Source: Oscillospiraceae bacterium (lineage in GTDB: Bacteria; Bacillota; Clostridia; Oscillospirales; Ruminococcaceae). Taken from it: a stretch of 64,000 nucleotides of DNA. The stretch spans positions 35,246-99,245 of the forward strand of contig SFJO01000005.1 in NCBI GenBank assembly GCA_004555865.1. The letters run 5' to 3'. Below, piece by piece: positions 1-7,365 of this stretch; the stretch's first letter is position 1; the number at the start of each line of letters is the position of its first letter. The translations under genes and the position numbers were made by a program. Below the pieces are notes generated by a model. That model made no database searches and was not told where the DNA came from. It saw only the letters and a list, made by a program, of their open reading frames with translations.

Positions 1-72
1 GCTTGCCGGGGCAGGCCGGGCGTGCTAGAATAGGCGTTGCGCCCGGAGGGCAGGAAAGGGAGGACCAAAACC

Positions 73-1092
73 ATGTTGACGGTGGAAAAGGCAGTGCTGC
101 AGATTATGGACGGCACCAGCGACCTGTGTGTGATCAGCCAGAAGGAGATGGACCTGAACGACCCGGAGACCCGGGGCTTTTTGGAAAAGCACATGGGCCG
201 CATTCTGACGGACCCGGCGGGCCGCGAGGGCCAATTCTGGAACGACAGCGGCTTTGCCGCCACCATGCAGCGGTACAACATCGGGGAGATCCCCTTTGTG
301 GAGTTTGCCGGGGTGGTTGGTTCGGCCTGCTATGAGTCCTTCCGTCAGCTGGACAAGGCCGAAGGGGCCGACCTGGTGTTGGCCCAGTTCAACCAGGACG
401 GGCGAAGCCTCATTGCCCTGATGCTGCTGGGCCACAAGAGCGCCTACACCCACCAGGCCCTCACCGAGGACGGGGCGCTGAGCAACCAGCTGCTGCGCCA
501 CCAGGCCATTCTGCCCGGCCCCGGCCAGAAGCTGGACAGCTGGGCTGTGGCGGACCCCTTCAGCTTTGAGGTGCGCTTTGCCGAAAAGCGCCGCCGCAGC
601 AACAACCAGGACTTTGAGCTGCTGCGCCAGGCGGTGCTGCAATGCGACGCCGCCCCCAGCACCCGCGAGACCGTGAAGGCCGTGCAGCAGATCGCCGTGG
701 AGCTGGCCGCCGAGCAGGGGGCCGACCCGGTGCAGGCCGTGCAGGCCGCCACCCGGGTGAAGGCAAGCCTGGCCCAGCAGGGACAGACCGAGGAAACCTT
801 CGCCCCGCTGGAGGCGGCCCGGGAGGTATTCGGCGAGCTGGAGGACCCGGAGCCGGTGCTGAAGGAGTTTGAGGAGCGGGTGCGCCAGGCCGGCCTGCCC
901 GCCCAGGTGAAGGTGGAGCCCACCTACGCGGCCAAAACCGCCCGCACCCATAAAATTAAAACCGACACGGGCATTGAGCTGACCGTGCCCGCCGAGTACT
1001 TTGAAAACCCCGAGTACATCCAGTTTTTGAACAACCCGGACGGCACGCTGTCCATTCAGCTGAACCACATCGGCAGCATTGAAAACAAGTAA
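73..1092 (+). CDS. Nucleoid-associated protein, NdpA/YejK (NA37) family
   Basis: A 339-residue cytosolic protein with the layout of the 37-kDa nucleoid-associated family: an N-terminal segment ending in DLCVISQKEMDL, a block on a terminal helix (GFLEKHMGRIL), a central region with DLVLAQF and a C-terminal beta-rich part. Family members bind the nucleoid; their precise role in Firmicutes is unclear. I place the start at the ATG at 73 because a purine-rich AGGAAAGGGAGG site lies just upstream; an in-frame TTG 12 codons earlier lacks one. No signal peptide or membrane segment is visible. It stands alone, followed by a strong terminator. The family call is from memory of the alignment and fairly confident. 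Confidence 0.75.
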   Translation: MLTVEKAVLQIMDGTSDLCVISQKEMDLNDPETRGFLEKHMGRILTDPAGREGQFWNDSGFAATMQRYNIGEIPFVEFAGVVGSACYESFRQLDKAEGADLVLAQFNQDGRSLIALMLLGHKSAYTHQALTEDGALSNQLLRHQAILPGPGQKLDSWAVADPFSFEVRFAEKRRRSNNQDFELLRQAVLQCDAAPSTRETVKAVQQIAVELAAEQGADPVQAVQAATRVKASLAQQGQTEETFAPLEAAREVFGELEDPEPVLKEFEERVRQAGLPAQVKVEPTYAAKTARTHKIKTDTGIELTVPAEYFENPEYIQFLNNPDGTLSIQLNHIGSIENK

Positions 1093-1111
1093 GAATGCAC
1101 AAATAAAAAAA

Positions 1112-1155
1112 CAGGAACAGCGCGGCAAACGCCGCGCTGTTCCTGCGTTTTATTC
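1112..1155 (+). terminator. Rho-independent terminator after the nucleoid-associated gene
   Basis: A perfect 15-bp stem (1112-1126 with 1131-1145) with loop AAAC is followed by CGTTTTATT. An A-run precedes it on the other side, so it may work in both directions. Confidence 0.85.
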
Positions 1156-1209
1156 CGTTTTATGGGAGATAAAGTTTTGCGGAACGGGGCGAAAAGCCAG
1201 CGCCCCGTT

Positions 1210-1350
1210 TCACTTCTGCGGGGTGCCCTTGGGGGGCTGACTGTGGGAATGCTGCATCCGGGCCGTCGCGAACACGGCCGCCACCGATTCGGTGATGGGC
1301 ATGGCAAACCAGAGGCTGCCCGCCGCCAAGGCAAAAAAGAAAAGCGCCGC
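1210..1350 (-). pseudogene. C-terminal remnant of a MATE-family efflux transporter
   Basis: On the minus strand about 46 codons read without interruption to a TGA at 1210-1212, including GSLWFAMPITESVAAVFATA, which resembles the last transmembrane helix of MATE (NorM/DinF-type) antiporters, where a small-residue turn, W/F and a P-[IL]-[AS/T]-E motif recur. Nothing further upstream continues the protein: the frame runs directly into the tRNA-Glu terminator and gene. I read it as the 3' end of a deleted transporter gene. The family assignment rests on a short stretch and is moderate. Confidence 0.45.
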
Positions 1351-1369
1351 ACGAACGTGCAGCGCTTTT
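1331..1369 (-). terminator. Terminator of the tRNA-Met/tRNA-Glu transcript
   Basis: Read on the minus strand, a 14-bp stem with one G-U pair (arms 1356-1369 and 1340-1353) is followed by CUUUUUU. It lies immediately after the CCA end of tRNA-Glu. Confidence 0.8.
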
Positions 1370-1444
1370 TGGTGACCCGACCGGGAATCGAACCCGGGTT
1401 ACCGCCGTGAAAGGGCGATGTCTTGACCGCTTGACCATCGGGCC
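1370..1444 (-). tRNA. tRNA-Glu (anticodon UUC)
   Basis: The minus strand folds as a full cloverleaf: acceptor GGCCCGA pairs with UCGGGUC, the anticodon loop is CUUUCAC (anticodon UUC), and the T loop is UUCGAUU. The 3' CCA is encoded (1370-1372). It is the second gene of a two-tRNA transcript. Confidence 0.95.
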
Positions 1445-1450
1445 AAAAAG

Positions 1451-1529
1451 TACAGAGTTTCGCTAAAACAGCAAGCTTTTCTTCGCCCACTATTGCGGAC
1501 GCCCCCAAGTATCTTAGCGAAACTCTGTA
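1451..1529 (-). repeat. Perfect 16-bp inverted repeat enclosing a 47-nt insert between two tRNA genes
   Basis: TACAGAGTTTCGCTAA (1451-1466) is the exact reverse complement of 1514-1529. The 47 bases between can themselves pair (GTCCGC...GTGGGC region). On the minus strand the outer stem is followed by CUUUUU, so it could be an intercistronic terminator, a processing hairpin or a small structured RNA. No flanking target duplication is visible, so I do not call it a MITE. Confidence 0.6.
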
Positions 1530-1532
1530 TCC

Positions 1533-1609
1533 TGGTAGCGGTAACTGGATTTGAACCGGTGACACTTCGGGTATGAACCGAATGCTCTAGCCAACTGAGC
1601 TATACCGCC
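1533..1609 (-). tRNA. tRNA-Met (anticodon CAU)
   Basis: The minus strand gives a 77-nt cloverleaf with acceptor GGCGGUA/UACCGCU, D arm AGCUCAGUUGG, anticodon loop UUCAUAC (CAU), T loop UUCAAAU and an encoded CCA. Its standard paired acceptor end and the D-loop sequence suit elongator Met rather than initiator. A CAU tRNA read as Ile after lysidine modification cannot be excluded by eye. Confidence 0.9.
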
Positions 1610-1648
1610 ATATCAACTTCGCAACTGTATGAATCAGGTGCGAGTTAT

Positions 1649-1677
1649 ATTATAAGCGGAATGGCCCGGTTTGTCAA
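1649..1677 (-). promoter_or_regulatory. Consensus sigma-A promoter of the tRNA pair
   Basis: On the minus strand TTGACA and TATAAT are separated by exactly 17 bases, an exact consensus. The predicted start is about 30 bases before tRNA-Met. Confidence 0.9.
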
Positions 1678-1730
1678 TCGGGTTTTTGAAAAAAGTTTGA
1701 ATTTTTTTCAAAAATCCAGGGCGTTTTCGT

Positions 1731-4343
1731 TTATTGGCTGCCTTTTTTGCCGGAAGAGGGAAAGGCGCTCTCGCTTTTCAGGTTGTTTTCGGCAATCAGG
1801 TCTGCAATGCGGCGGTTGGCCAGCTCGATTTCTTCCCGGAAGGCACGGGCGCTTACCCGCAGGGCCCCATGGCCCAGAATGATCAGTTGTTCGGCGCCGT
1901 CCGAGGTGGCCACCCGCACCTTGCGGGCTTTTTCCAGCTTGTAGGTGGCCTTTTCAATGTACATATCGGCGGTTTCGGCCTCTTTGGTGTACACCACCGT
2001 GATGTTGTGATACCGGCTCACCTCGCCCCGGCCGCCGGGCACCCTGTAAGCGTCAAATACTAGAATCACCTCGCAGGGGTGAAAGCCGCGGTAATTGCAC
2101 AAAAGGTCGGTGAGGGCCTGCCGGGCCGCGTCCAGATTCTGAGCCGCCAGCTTTTTCAGCTCCGGCCAGGCAAAAATCAGGTTGTAGCCGTCCACCAGCA
2201 GATATTCGGTCACGGCCTCGGCGGGGGCGCTGGCTTTTTGGGGCGCTGCGCGCAGGGGTGCGGCAAAGGCCGGGCGGCGCACGGGGCCATAGGTGCGCTC
2301 AAAAATGCGCTGAAGCTCCGCGTCCTGTTCCAGCGTGCCGGTGTAGGGGGTGCCGGTGCGGCGCACAGGGGCGGCCGGGCCGGCCTCCTCTTTGGGGGCC
2401 AGAATGCTGGGCAGATGCATGTGCAGGGGCACCTCGTTCCAAGGCACATGGTAGCCTGCCCCGTGCCCGCAGAACACCGAACCGGCGGGGTTCTCGGTGT
2501 CCCGTTCCGGGTCGTAGCCGCTGGCCTCGATTACCGCCTGGGGGTTCTGGCAGGGGCGGTAGCCCAGGGGCAGGGCCGAAAACTGCCCCTGGCCGCGGGT
2601 GTAGGCGCGCACTTCGTCGGCATAATCGCCCAGGGCGGCGGCGGGCACCTCGGCCGTGAGGGCCGCCCGCCGGCCGTCATTCCGCGGCGGGGCAAAGCTG
2701 CCGCCCATGCGCTGCAGGTCGGCCATGGCGCGGCCCAGGTTCTCCTCGGGCAGGTCCAGCTCCACCCGGTACCAGGGCTCCAAAAGAACGCTCTCGGCGC
2801 TCATCAGGCCCTGGCGCACCGCCCGGTAGGTTGCCTGGCGGAAATCGCCGCCCTCAGTGTGCTTCAGGTGGGCCTTGCCGCTCATCAGGGTGATGCGCAG
2901 GTCGGTGATGGGTGCGCCGATGAGCACGCCCCGGTGCTGCTTTTCCGCCAGATGGGTGAGGATGAGCCGCTGCCAGTTTTTGTCCAACTCGTCCTCGGGG
3001 CAGGCGGTGGCAAAGGTCAGCCCGCTGCCCCGGGGGGCAGGCTCCAGCAGCAGATGCACCTCAGCATAGTGGCGCAGAGGCTCAAAGTGCCCCACGCCCT
3101 CCACCGGGGCGGCGATGGTCTCTTTGTACAGGATTGCGCCGGAGTCGAAGGCCACCGCCAGGCCAAACCGGTCGGCGGCCAGGCGGCGCAGCACATCCAG
3201 CTGCACCGGCCCCATGGGCTGCAGGCGGATCTGCCGGGTCTCCTCGTCCCAGCTGATGTGCAGCTGGGGGTCCTCCTCGGCCAGCTGGCGCAGCTTCTGC
3301 AGGGCCTCGTGGGGGTCCTGCCCGTCGTCCAGCAGCACCTGGTAAGTCATGGCCGGTTCCAGCACGGGGGTGGGGGCGTCCGGCCGCAGGCCCAGCCCCT
3401 CGCCGGGCCAGGTGTGGGTCAGGCCGGTCACGGCGCACACCTGCCCGGCCTCGGCCCGCTCCACCGCGGTGAACTTTGCACCGGAGTACAGCCGGATCTG
3501 GCTGACCTTCTCCTGCCAGGGCTCGCCGCCCTGGGCCGGGTCGCCCTGGCCGCTGAGCGGGGCGCGGGCTTCCAGCGCCCCGCCGGTGATCTTCAAAAAG
3601 GTCAGCCGCTCCCCCTTGGGGTCTCGGGCCACCTTGTACACTGCGGCGGAAAAATGCTGCCCGTAGGCGGGGGCCTGCACAAAGCGGGGCAGGGCGGCCA
3701 GCAGCTCGTCCAGCCCTTCCAGCTTCAGGGCCGAGCCGAAGAAGCAGGGGAACACCCGCCGTGCGGCCACCCCGGCGGCAATGGCATCGTCCGAAAGGCA
3801 GCCGGCCTCCAAAAATTCCTCCATCAGGTCCTCGCCGCACAGGGCCAGCTCTTCATTGCGGGCGGCCTCGGGCTGGCCAAAGTCGGTGCAGCCGGGGGCA
3901 AGGCGGGCCTTCAGCTGCTCCATCAGGGCGGCACGGCCGGGGCCGGGCAGGTCCATCTTGTTCACGAACAGCAGCACCGGCACCCTGTACCGGGCCAGCA
4001 GCTTCCACAAAGTCAGGGTGTGGCCCTGCAGGCCCTCGCTGCCGCTGACCACCAGAATGGCGCAATCCAGCACCTGAAGGGTGCGCTCGGCCTCGGCGGA
4101 AAAATCCACGTGGCCGGGGGTGTCCAGCAGCGTTACCGAAAGGCCGGGCACCTCCAGCAGGGCCTGCTTGGAGAAGATGGTGATGCCCCGGGCCCGCTCT
4201 TGGGCGTCTGTGTCCAGAAAGGCGTCGCCGTGGTCCACGCGGCCCAGGCGGCGCAGGGCCCCGCAACGGTACAGAAGCCCCTCGGAAAGGGTGGTTTTGC
4301 CCGCGTCCACATGGGCAAGAATGCCGATGACAAGTCGTTTCAT
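1731..4343 (-). CDS. TetM-like ribosomal GTPase fused to a YacP/Rae1-type NYN nuclease domain
   Basis: An 870-residue protein. Residues 1-680 or so are an EF-G-like GTPase of the TetM/TetO ribosomal-protection class: G1 AHVDAGKTT, G2 region RGITI, G3 DTPGHVDF, G4 NKMD, then domains II to V. The last 170 residues (starting near EYLLVDGYNLIFAWPELKK) match the NYN/PIN-like domain of B. subtilis YacP/Rae1, with the acidic positions DGYN, VFDAYRV and the ETADMYIEK block. Rae1 cleaves mRNA in the ribosomal A site, and TetM-type GTPases act at the same site, so the fusion suggests a single ribosome-acting factor. This is known biology joined by inference. Whether it protects against tetracycline is not shown. 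The start ATG has GGAG 11 bases upstream. It ends before the tRNA promoter and is flanked by a decayed gene on the other side. Confidence 0.88.
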   Translation of the reverse strand: MKRLVIGILAHVDAGKTTLSEGLLYRCGALRRLGRVDHGDAFLDTDAQERARGITIFSKQALLEVPGLSVTLLDTPGHVDFSAEAERTLQVLDCAILVVSGSEGLQGHTLTLWKLLARYRVPVLLFVNKMDLPGPGRAALMEQLKARLAPGCTDFGQPEAARNEELALCGEDLMEEFLEAGCLSDDAIAAGVAARRVFPCFFGSALKLEGLDELLAALPRFVQAPAYGQHFSAAVYKVARDPKGERLTFLKITGGALEARAPLSGQGDPAQGGEPWQEKVSQIRLYSGAKFTAVERAEAGQVCAVTGLTHTWPGEGLGLRPDAPTPVLEPAMTYQVLLDDGQDPHEALQKLRQLAEEDPQLHISWDEETRQIRLQPMGPVQLDVLRRLAADRFGLAVAFDSGAILYKETIAAPVEGVGHFEPLRHYAEVHLLLEPAPRGSGLTFATACPEDELDKNWQRLILTHLAEKQHRGVLIGAPITDLRITLMSGKAHLKHTEGGDFRQATYRAVRQGLMSAESVLLEPWYRVELDLPEENLGRAMADLQRMGGSFAPPRNDGRRAALTAEVPAAALGDYADEVRAYTRGQGQFSALPLGYRPCQNPQAVIEASGYDPERDTENPAGSVFCGHGAGYHVPWNEVPLHMHLPSILAPKEEAGPAAPVRRTGTPYTGTLEQDAELQRIFERTYGPVRRPAFAAPLRAAPQKASAPAEAVTEYLLVDGYNLIFAWPELKKLAAQNLDAARQALTDLLCNYRGFHPCEVILVFDAYRVPGGRGEVSRYHNITVVYTKEAETADMYIEKATYKLEKARKVRVATSDGAEQLIILGHGALRVSARAFREEIELANRRIADLIAENNLKSESAFPSSGKKGSQ

Positions 4344-4428
4344 AAGCTGGGTCTCCGTAAAAAGGTTGGGGTGGGCGGTTCAGGGCAATACCGCGTAAGG
4401 CCTCCGGCGGGAATTGCGCGGTGCTGCC

Positions 4429-4620
4429 TCAGAACCGAAGCGCCATATCGTACCGGACGGCACCGCCGTGCACGCTGGCGGAAATGCCCTCGTCGGCAGC
4501 CGAAGCGCTCGTAATAATGCACCAGGTGCGCCTTGCAGGCGAGGGCAGCCCCCGCTTCCCCCGTGCCGTTGCCTGGGCGAGGAAGGCGTTCATCCGAGCG
4601 GCGGCCACCCCGAACATACA
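4429..4620 (-). pseudogene. Frameshifted C-terminal remnant of a GNAT acetyltransferase
   Basis: Pieces of a typical GNAT C-terminus appear on the minus strand in different frames: AFLAQATARGKRG, then ACKAHLVHYYERFG, then ADEGISASVHGGAVRYDM followed by a stop at 4429-4431. In intact relatives these are contiguous (tyrosine-rich acceptor helix, GF turn, then SASVHGGA). At least two frameshifts separate them and no start with a ribosome binding site exists, so the gene is dead. No other gene occupies 4344-4710. Confidence 0.7.
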
Positions 4621-4710
4621 AAATTCAGGCCGCCGAAAAGCGGGCGGCCCATGGAACCTTATTGTACCACATTCCGGCCATGTGCGTAAAGAAAACCCCG
4701 GCGGCGGGGA

Positions 4711-4739
4711 TTGTAAAGCCCCGGCAAACCCGATACAAT
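4711..4739 (+). promoter_or_regulatory. Sigma-A promoter for the C39-like peptidase gene
   Basis: TTGTAA, 17 bases, TACAAT. The predicted start is about 30 bases before the ATG. Confidence 0.65.
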
Positions 4740-4775
4740 AGAAAGGAAAAGTAACAGGACCGGGAGGAGAGCACC

Positions 4776-6284
4776 ATGGAACAAACACGGGTCATACAGG
4801 GAACCGAAGAGCTTGCCCGGGGCGAGCTGGACAACGTGACCCTGGACGGCGGCGGTGTGGCGCTGGATCAGGCGGGAGGGCGGCATTTGCTGTACGGCTG
4901 CTACACCAGCCCGGCGCTTCGCCTGCCCGCCTTTGACCGGCTTTCGGTGAGCTGGAACGCCGATGTGCCCAAGGGCACCGTGGTGGAGGTGCAGGCCCGG
5001 GTGCTGGTGCAGGGCGCCTGGCGCGCCTGGTGCAGCTTCGGCCGCTGGAGCCCCTGGATGCTGCGGCATGGCACCTTCCGACAGCCCGGCGAAGAGCCCT
5101 ATGTGCAGGGCGACCAGATGATGCTTCCCAATCAGCCGGGCGCGGCGGTGCAGGTGCGGGCCTTTTTGTACACCGAGGATGAAAAGGTAAGCCCCACGCT
5201 GCGGCTGCTGGCTGTCAGCGCCCGCCCGGTGGAGCCGCAGCCAAGCCGGAGCCGCCCGCTGTTCCGGGAGCTGCGCGTGCCGGCGTACAGCCTTGCCCGG
5301 CGGGACCCGGCCTTTGGCCCCGGAATGGCCGGGCCTGCCTGCATGGCCGGGCTGATGAACCGCTGGGGGCAGGACGTGCTGCCCGAAGAGCTGGCCCATA
5401 TGTGCTTTGACCATGAAGGGCCCGGCTGCGAAAACCTGGCCTTTCTGGCGGCGGCCGCCGGCGGGCTGGGCTTTTCCAGCTGGCAGTGCTGGCTGGACCT
5501 GCCCGGCCTGCGGGAGGAGATCCGCGCGGGCAATGGGGTGATGGCAGCGGTAAAACCGGGTGTTTTGCCCTTGCCCGCTCCGCCGAGGCCGGAGACAGAG
5601 GCCGCGCCCGCTCAGGAACCCGCCGAGCCGGAGGCCCGGCCCGCGGCAGCCGCGCCCGAAACGGAATCGGCCGCACAGCCCCAGCCGGAAGCCGCGCCGG
5701 AGACACCCCCGGCGGCGCCCGCAGAACGGGTTCCGGAAGCGCCCCCGCAAGGCCCCTGCGCCCAGCCGGAGGAGGCCACCCACCGGGTGGCGGTACGGGG
5801 CTTTGCCCCGGGGCTGGACGGCGGGGTGCTGGTGCTGCTGAACGACCCGGCGGCCCCGGATGACCGCGCCGCCGAGACGCAGGTGCCCTTGGCGGACTTT
5901 CTGCGCGCCTGGGACGGCCGCTGCCTGGTGCTGTGCCACAAGGACCGGCGGGGCGGAAAATCGGCCCCGCAGCGCATTGGCTGCCAGATGACGGCGGTGG
6001 CCTGCGAGCTGCCCACCGCGCCGGATCTGCCCGGAGACAGCCTGTGGCTGCTGACCCACGGCGGTAAGCCCTGCACCATGCCGGCCGCAGGCAGCCCCTA
6101 TACGCTGACCTACACCTGCCCGGAGGATACCGTGTATGCCACCACCGCCCACAAGCAGTTCCACTTTGATGCCGCCCTTCGAGACGGGCGGGTGTGCCTG
6201 CCGGCCGGGCTGGAGGACCGGGTGACCGTGTACTGCATCGACTGCTTCGGCCAGATGCGGGTGGCGGAGCATCTGTTTCTGTAG
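4776..6284 (+). CDS. C39-family-like cysteine peptidase with a Pro/Ala/Glu-rich insert
   Basis: A 502-residue protein with no signal peptide. Residues 1-165 form a beta-rich N-terminal domain. Residues 170-270 carry the first half of a C39-like fold: VPAYS, then GPACMAGLMNRWG with the likely nucleophile Cys, then CFDHEGPGCENLAFLAAAAGGLGF. The catalytic His is probably in THRVAVRGFAPG (near 340) and the Asp/Asn in VLLNDPAAPDD. Between Cys and His lies a 70-residue segment rich in Pro, Ala and Glu that looks unstructured. Bacterial relatives are usually exported; this one appears cytosolic. The start has GGGAGGAGA upstream. Substrate unknown. Confidence 0.65.
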   Translation: MEQTRVIQGTEELARGELDNVTLDGGGVALDQAGGRHLLYGCYTSPALRLPAFDRLSVSWNADVPKGTVVEVQARVLVQGAWRAWCSFGRWSPWMLRHGTFRQPGEEPYVQGDQMMLPNQPGAAVQVRAFLYTEDEKVSPTLRLLAVSARPVEPQPSRSRPLFRELRVPAYSLARRDPAFGPGMAGPACMAGLMNRWGQDVLPEELAHMCFDHEGPGCENLAFLAAAAGGLGFSSWQCWLDLPGLREEIRAGNGVMAAVKPGVLPLPAPPRPETEAAPAQEPAEPEARPAAAAPETESAAQPQPEAAPETPPAAPAERVPEAPPQGPCAQPEEATHRVAVRGFAPGLDGGVLVLLNDPAAPDDRAAETQVPLADFLRAWDGRCLVLCHKDRRGGKSAPQRIGCQMTAVACELPTAPDLPGDSLWLLTHGGKPCTMPAAGSPYTLTYTCPEDTVYATTAHKQFHFDAALRDGRVCLPAGLEDRVTVYCIDCFGQMRVAEHLFL

Positions 6285-6457
6285 CGCGCCGCATTGATAC
6301 GCAGCCGCATTTGCAGGCGTGTATCGGTATTTATATAGGAAGATGCAGCTGCCGTGCAGCGCGGATCAATGCAGCGGCACAGCTTCTAAACACAAGTGCA
6401 GCGCCGGCGTCAGCCGCCGCGAAACACAGCCCAAACCATAACCGGAACAAAAACAGA

Positions 6458-6490
6458 ACGGCAGCGCCGAACGAGGGTGCTGCCGTTTTT
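6458..6490. terminator. Bidirectional terminator between convergent genes
   Basis: The arms at 6458-6467 and 6477-6486 (ACGGCAGC/GCTGCCGT core) are followed by TTTTT on the plus strand and by an A-run-encoded T stretch on the minus strand. Confidence 0.75.
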
Positions 6491-6513
6491 CGGTTTGTTT
6501 GGTTTTCGGGGGC

Positions 6514-7224
6514 TTATCGCCGATACCATTCGGCCTTGGCCACCTTTGCCCGGTAAGGGGCGCTGCGGGGGTCGTCGGCCAGGCGCTGAAACACCGAGAA
6601 ATCCTCCCAGAAGTGCATGGGCCAGGCCTGGGCGGTGTCGGTGTGGCGCATAAAGTGGTTGAAGCCCTCGGCGTAGTCGGCCTCCTGCCGGGGGTCCAGC
6701 GGCAGGAAGGCCGCATCAAATCGGCGGCCCTCAATGAGGGCCATCTGGGCCAAAAAGTCGTGGGTCATCTGCCGGTTGAAGGCGGCGTCTTCCCCAGCCC
6801 AGAGCCACCAGTTCAGGTCGCCCGCGTGGTACAGGCTGTGTGAGCCGTCCGACACAAGAAAGGCCACGCCGCTGTCGGTGCTGGTGAGGGTCTCCACCGT
6901 CAGGCCCGCCACCGCCAGCGTTTCGCCGCCCTTTACGAAGTGAATGCGGGAGTACAGCTCCTGCTCCACCCCACGGGCCGCAAAGAACCGGCGGGAGAAC
7001 TGGCGCCGAATGTCCCACCCCAGCACATAGTGAACCTGTGGATAGGCGGCCAGCCGCCGGAACAGGTCAAAGGTGAAGTGGTCGGCGTGAAAGTGGCTCA
7101 CAAAGGCCACCACCGGCTTGGCGGGGTCCAGTTTGGGCAGCTGCCCCTCAACCCAGTCAAAGATGAGGGTGTGCTCCGGCAGCTGGACGCAGAAGCCGGA
7201 GTGGTGAAGATAGGTGATCTGCAT
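6514..7224 (-). CDS. Metallo-beta-lactamase-fold hydrolase
   Basis: A 236-residue cytosolic protein of the UlaG-like (Lactamase_B_3) class. The zinc motif SHFHADHF is near residue 43, the HAGD-type ligand motif (YHAGDLN) near 131, FLPLDPR near 173 and a final His in PMHFWEDF near 201. The length fits small single-domain members. The start MQITYLHHSGF matches the usual N-terminal strand, and CAGGAGG lies upstream. It follows brnQ on the same strand by 140 bases. Substrate unknown. Confidence 0.8.
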   Translation of the reverse strand: MQITYLHHSGFCVQLPEHTLIFDWVEGQLPKLDPAKPVVAFVSHFHADHFTFDLFRRLAAYPQVHYVLGWDIRRQFSRRFFAARGVEQELYSRIHFVKGGETLAVAGLTVETLTSTDSGVAFLVSDGSHSLYHAGDLNWWLWAGEDAAFNRQMTHDFLAQMALIEGRRFDAAFLPLDPRQEADYAEGFNHFMRHTDTAQAWPMHFWEDFSVFQRLADDPRSAPYRAKVAKAEWYRR

Positions 7225-7365
7225 GAAAACCTCCTGACTTGTGGAAGTGGATGCGAAAGGGAAAAGGCCCGGGCGACCGCACAGGGCGCTTGCCGCCGGT
7301 ACGTTTGCAAAAAGCGCTTTGAATGGACGATCCTTTCAACAATTTCCCGGGAAAACGTGGAAAAC

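Noticed and set aside
1467..1513. Slight resemblance of the inverted-repeat insert to the 3' half of 5S rRNA (TACTTGGGGGCG on the minus strand)
   Set aside because: The other half of 5S rRNA is missing and the similarity is short and interrupted.
1731..4343. Calling the gene a tetracycline-resistance determinant
   Set aside because: The GTPase is in the TetM-like class, but the chromosomal context, the NYN fusion and divergent sequence give no evidence of resistance.
2079..4514. An 811-codon open frame on the plus strand opposite the GTPase gene
   Set aside because: It mirrors a well-supported conserved gene, has His/Gly/Gln-rich low-complexity composition and no ribosome binding site. Long antisense frames are common in GC-rich DNA.
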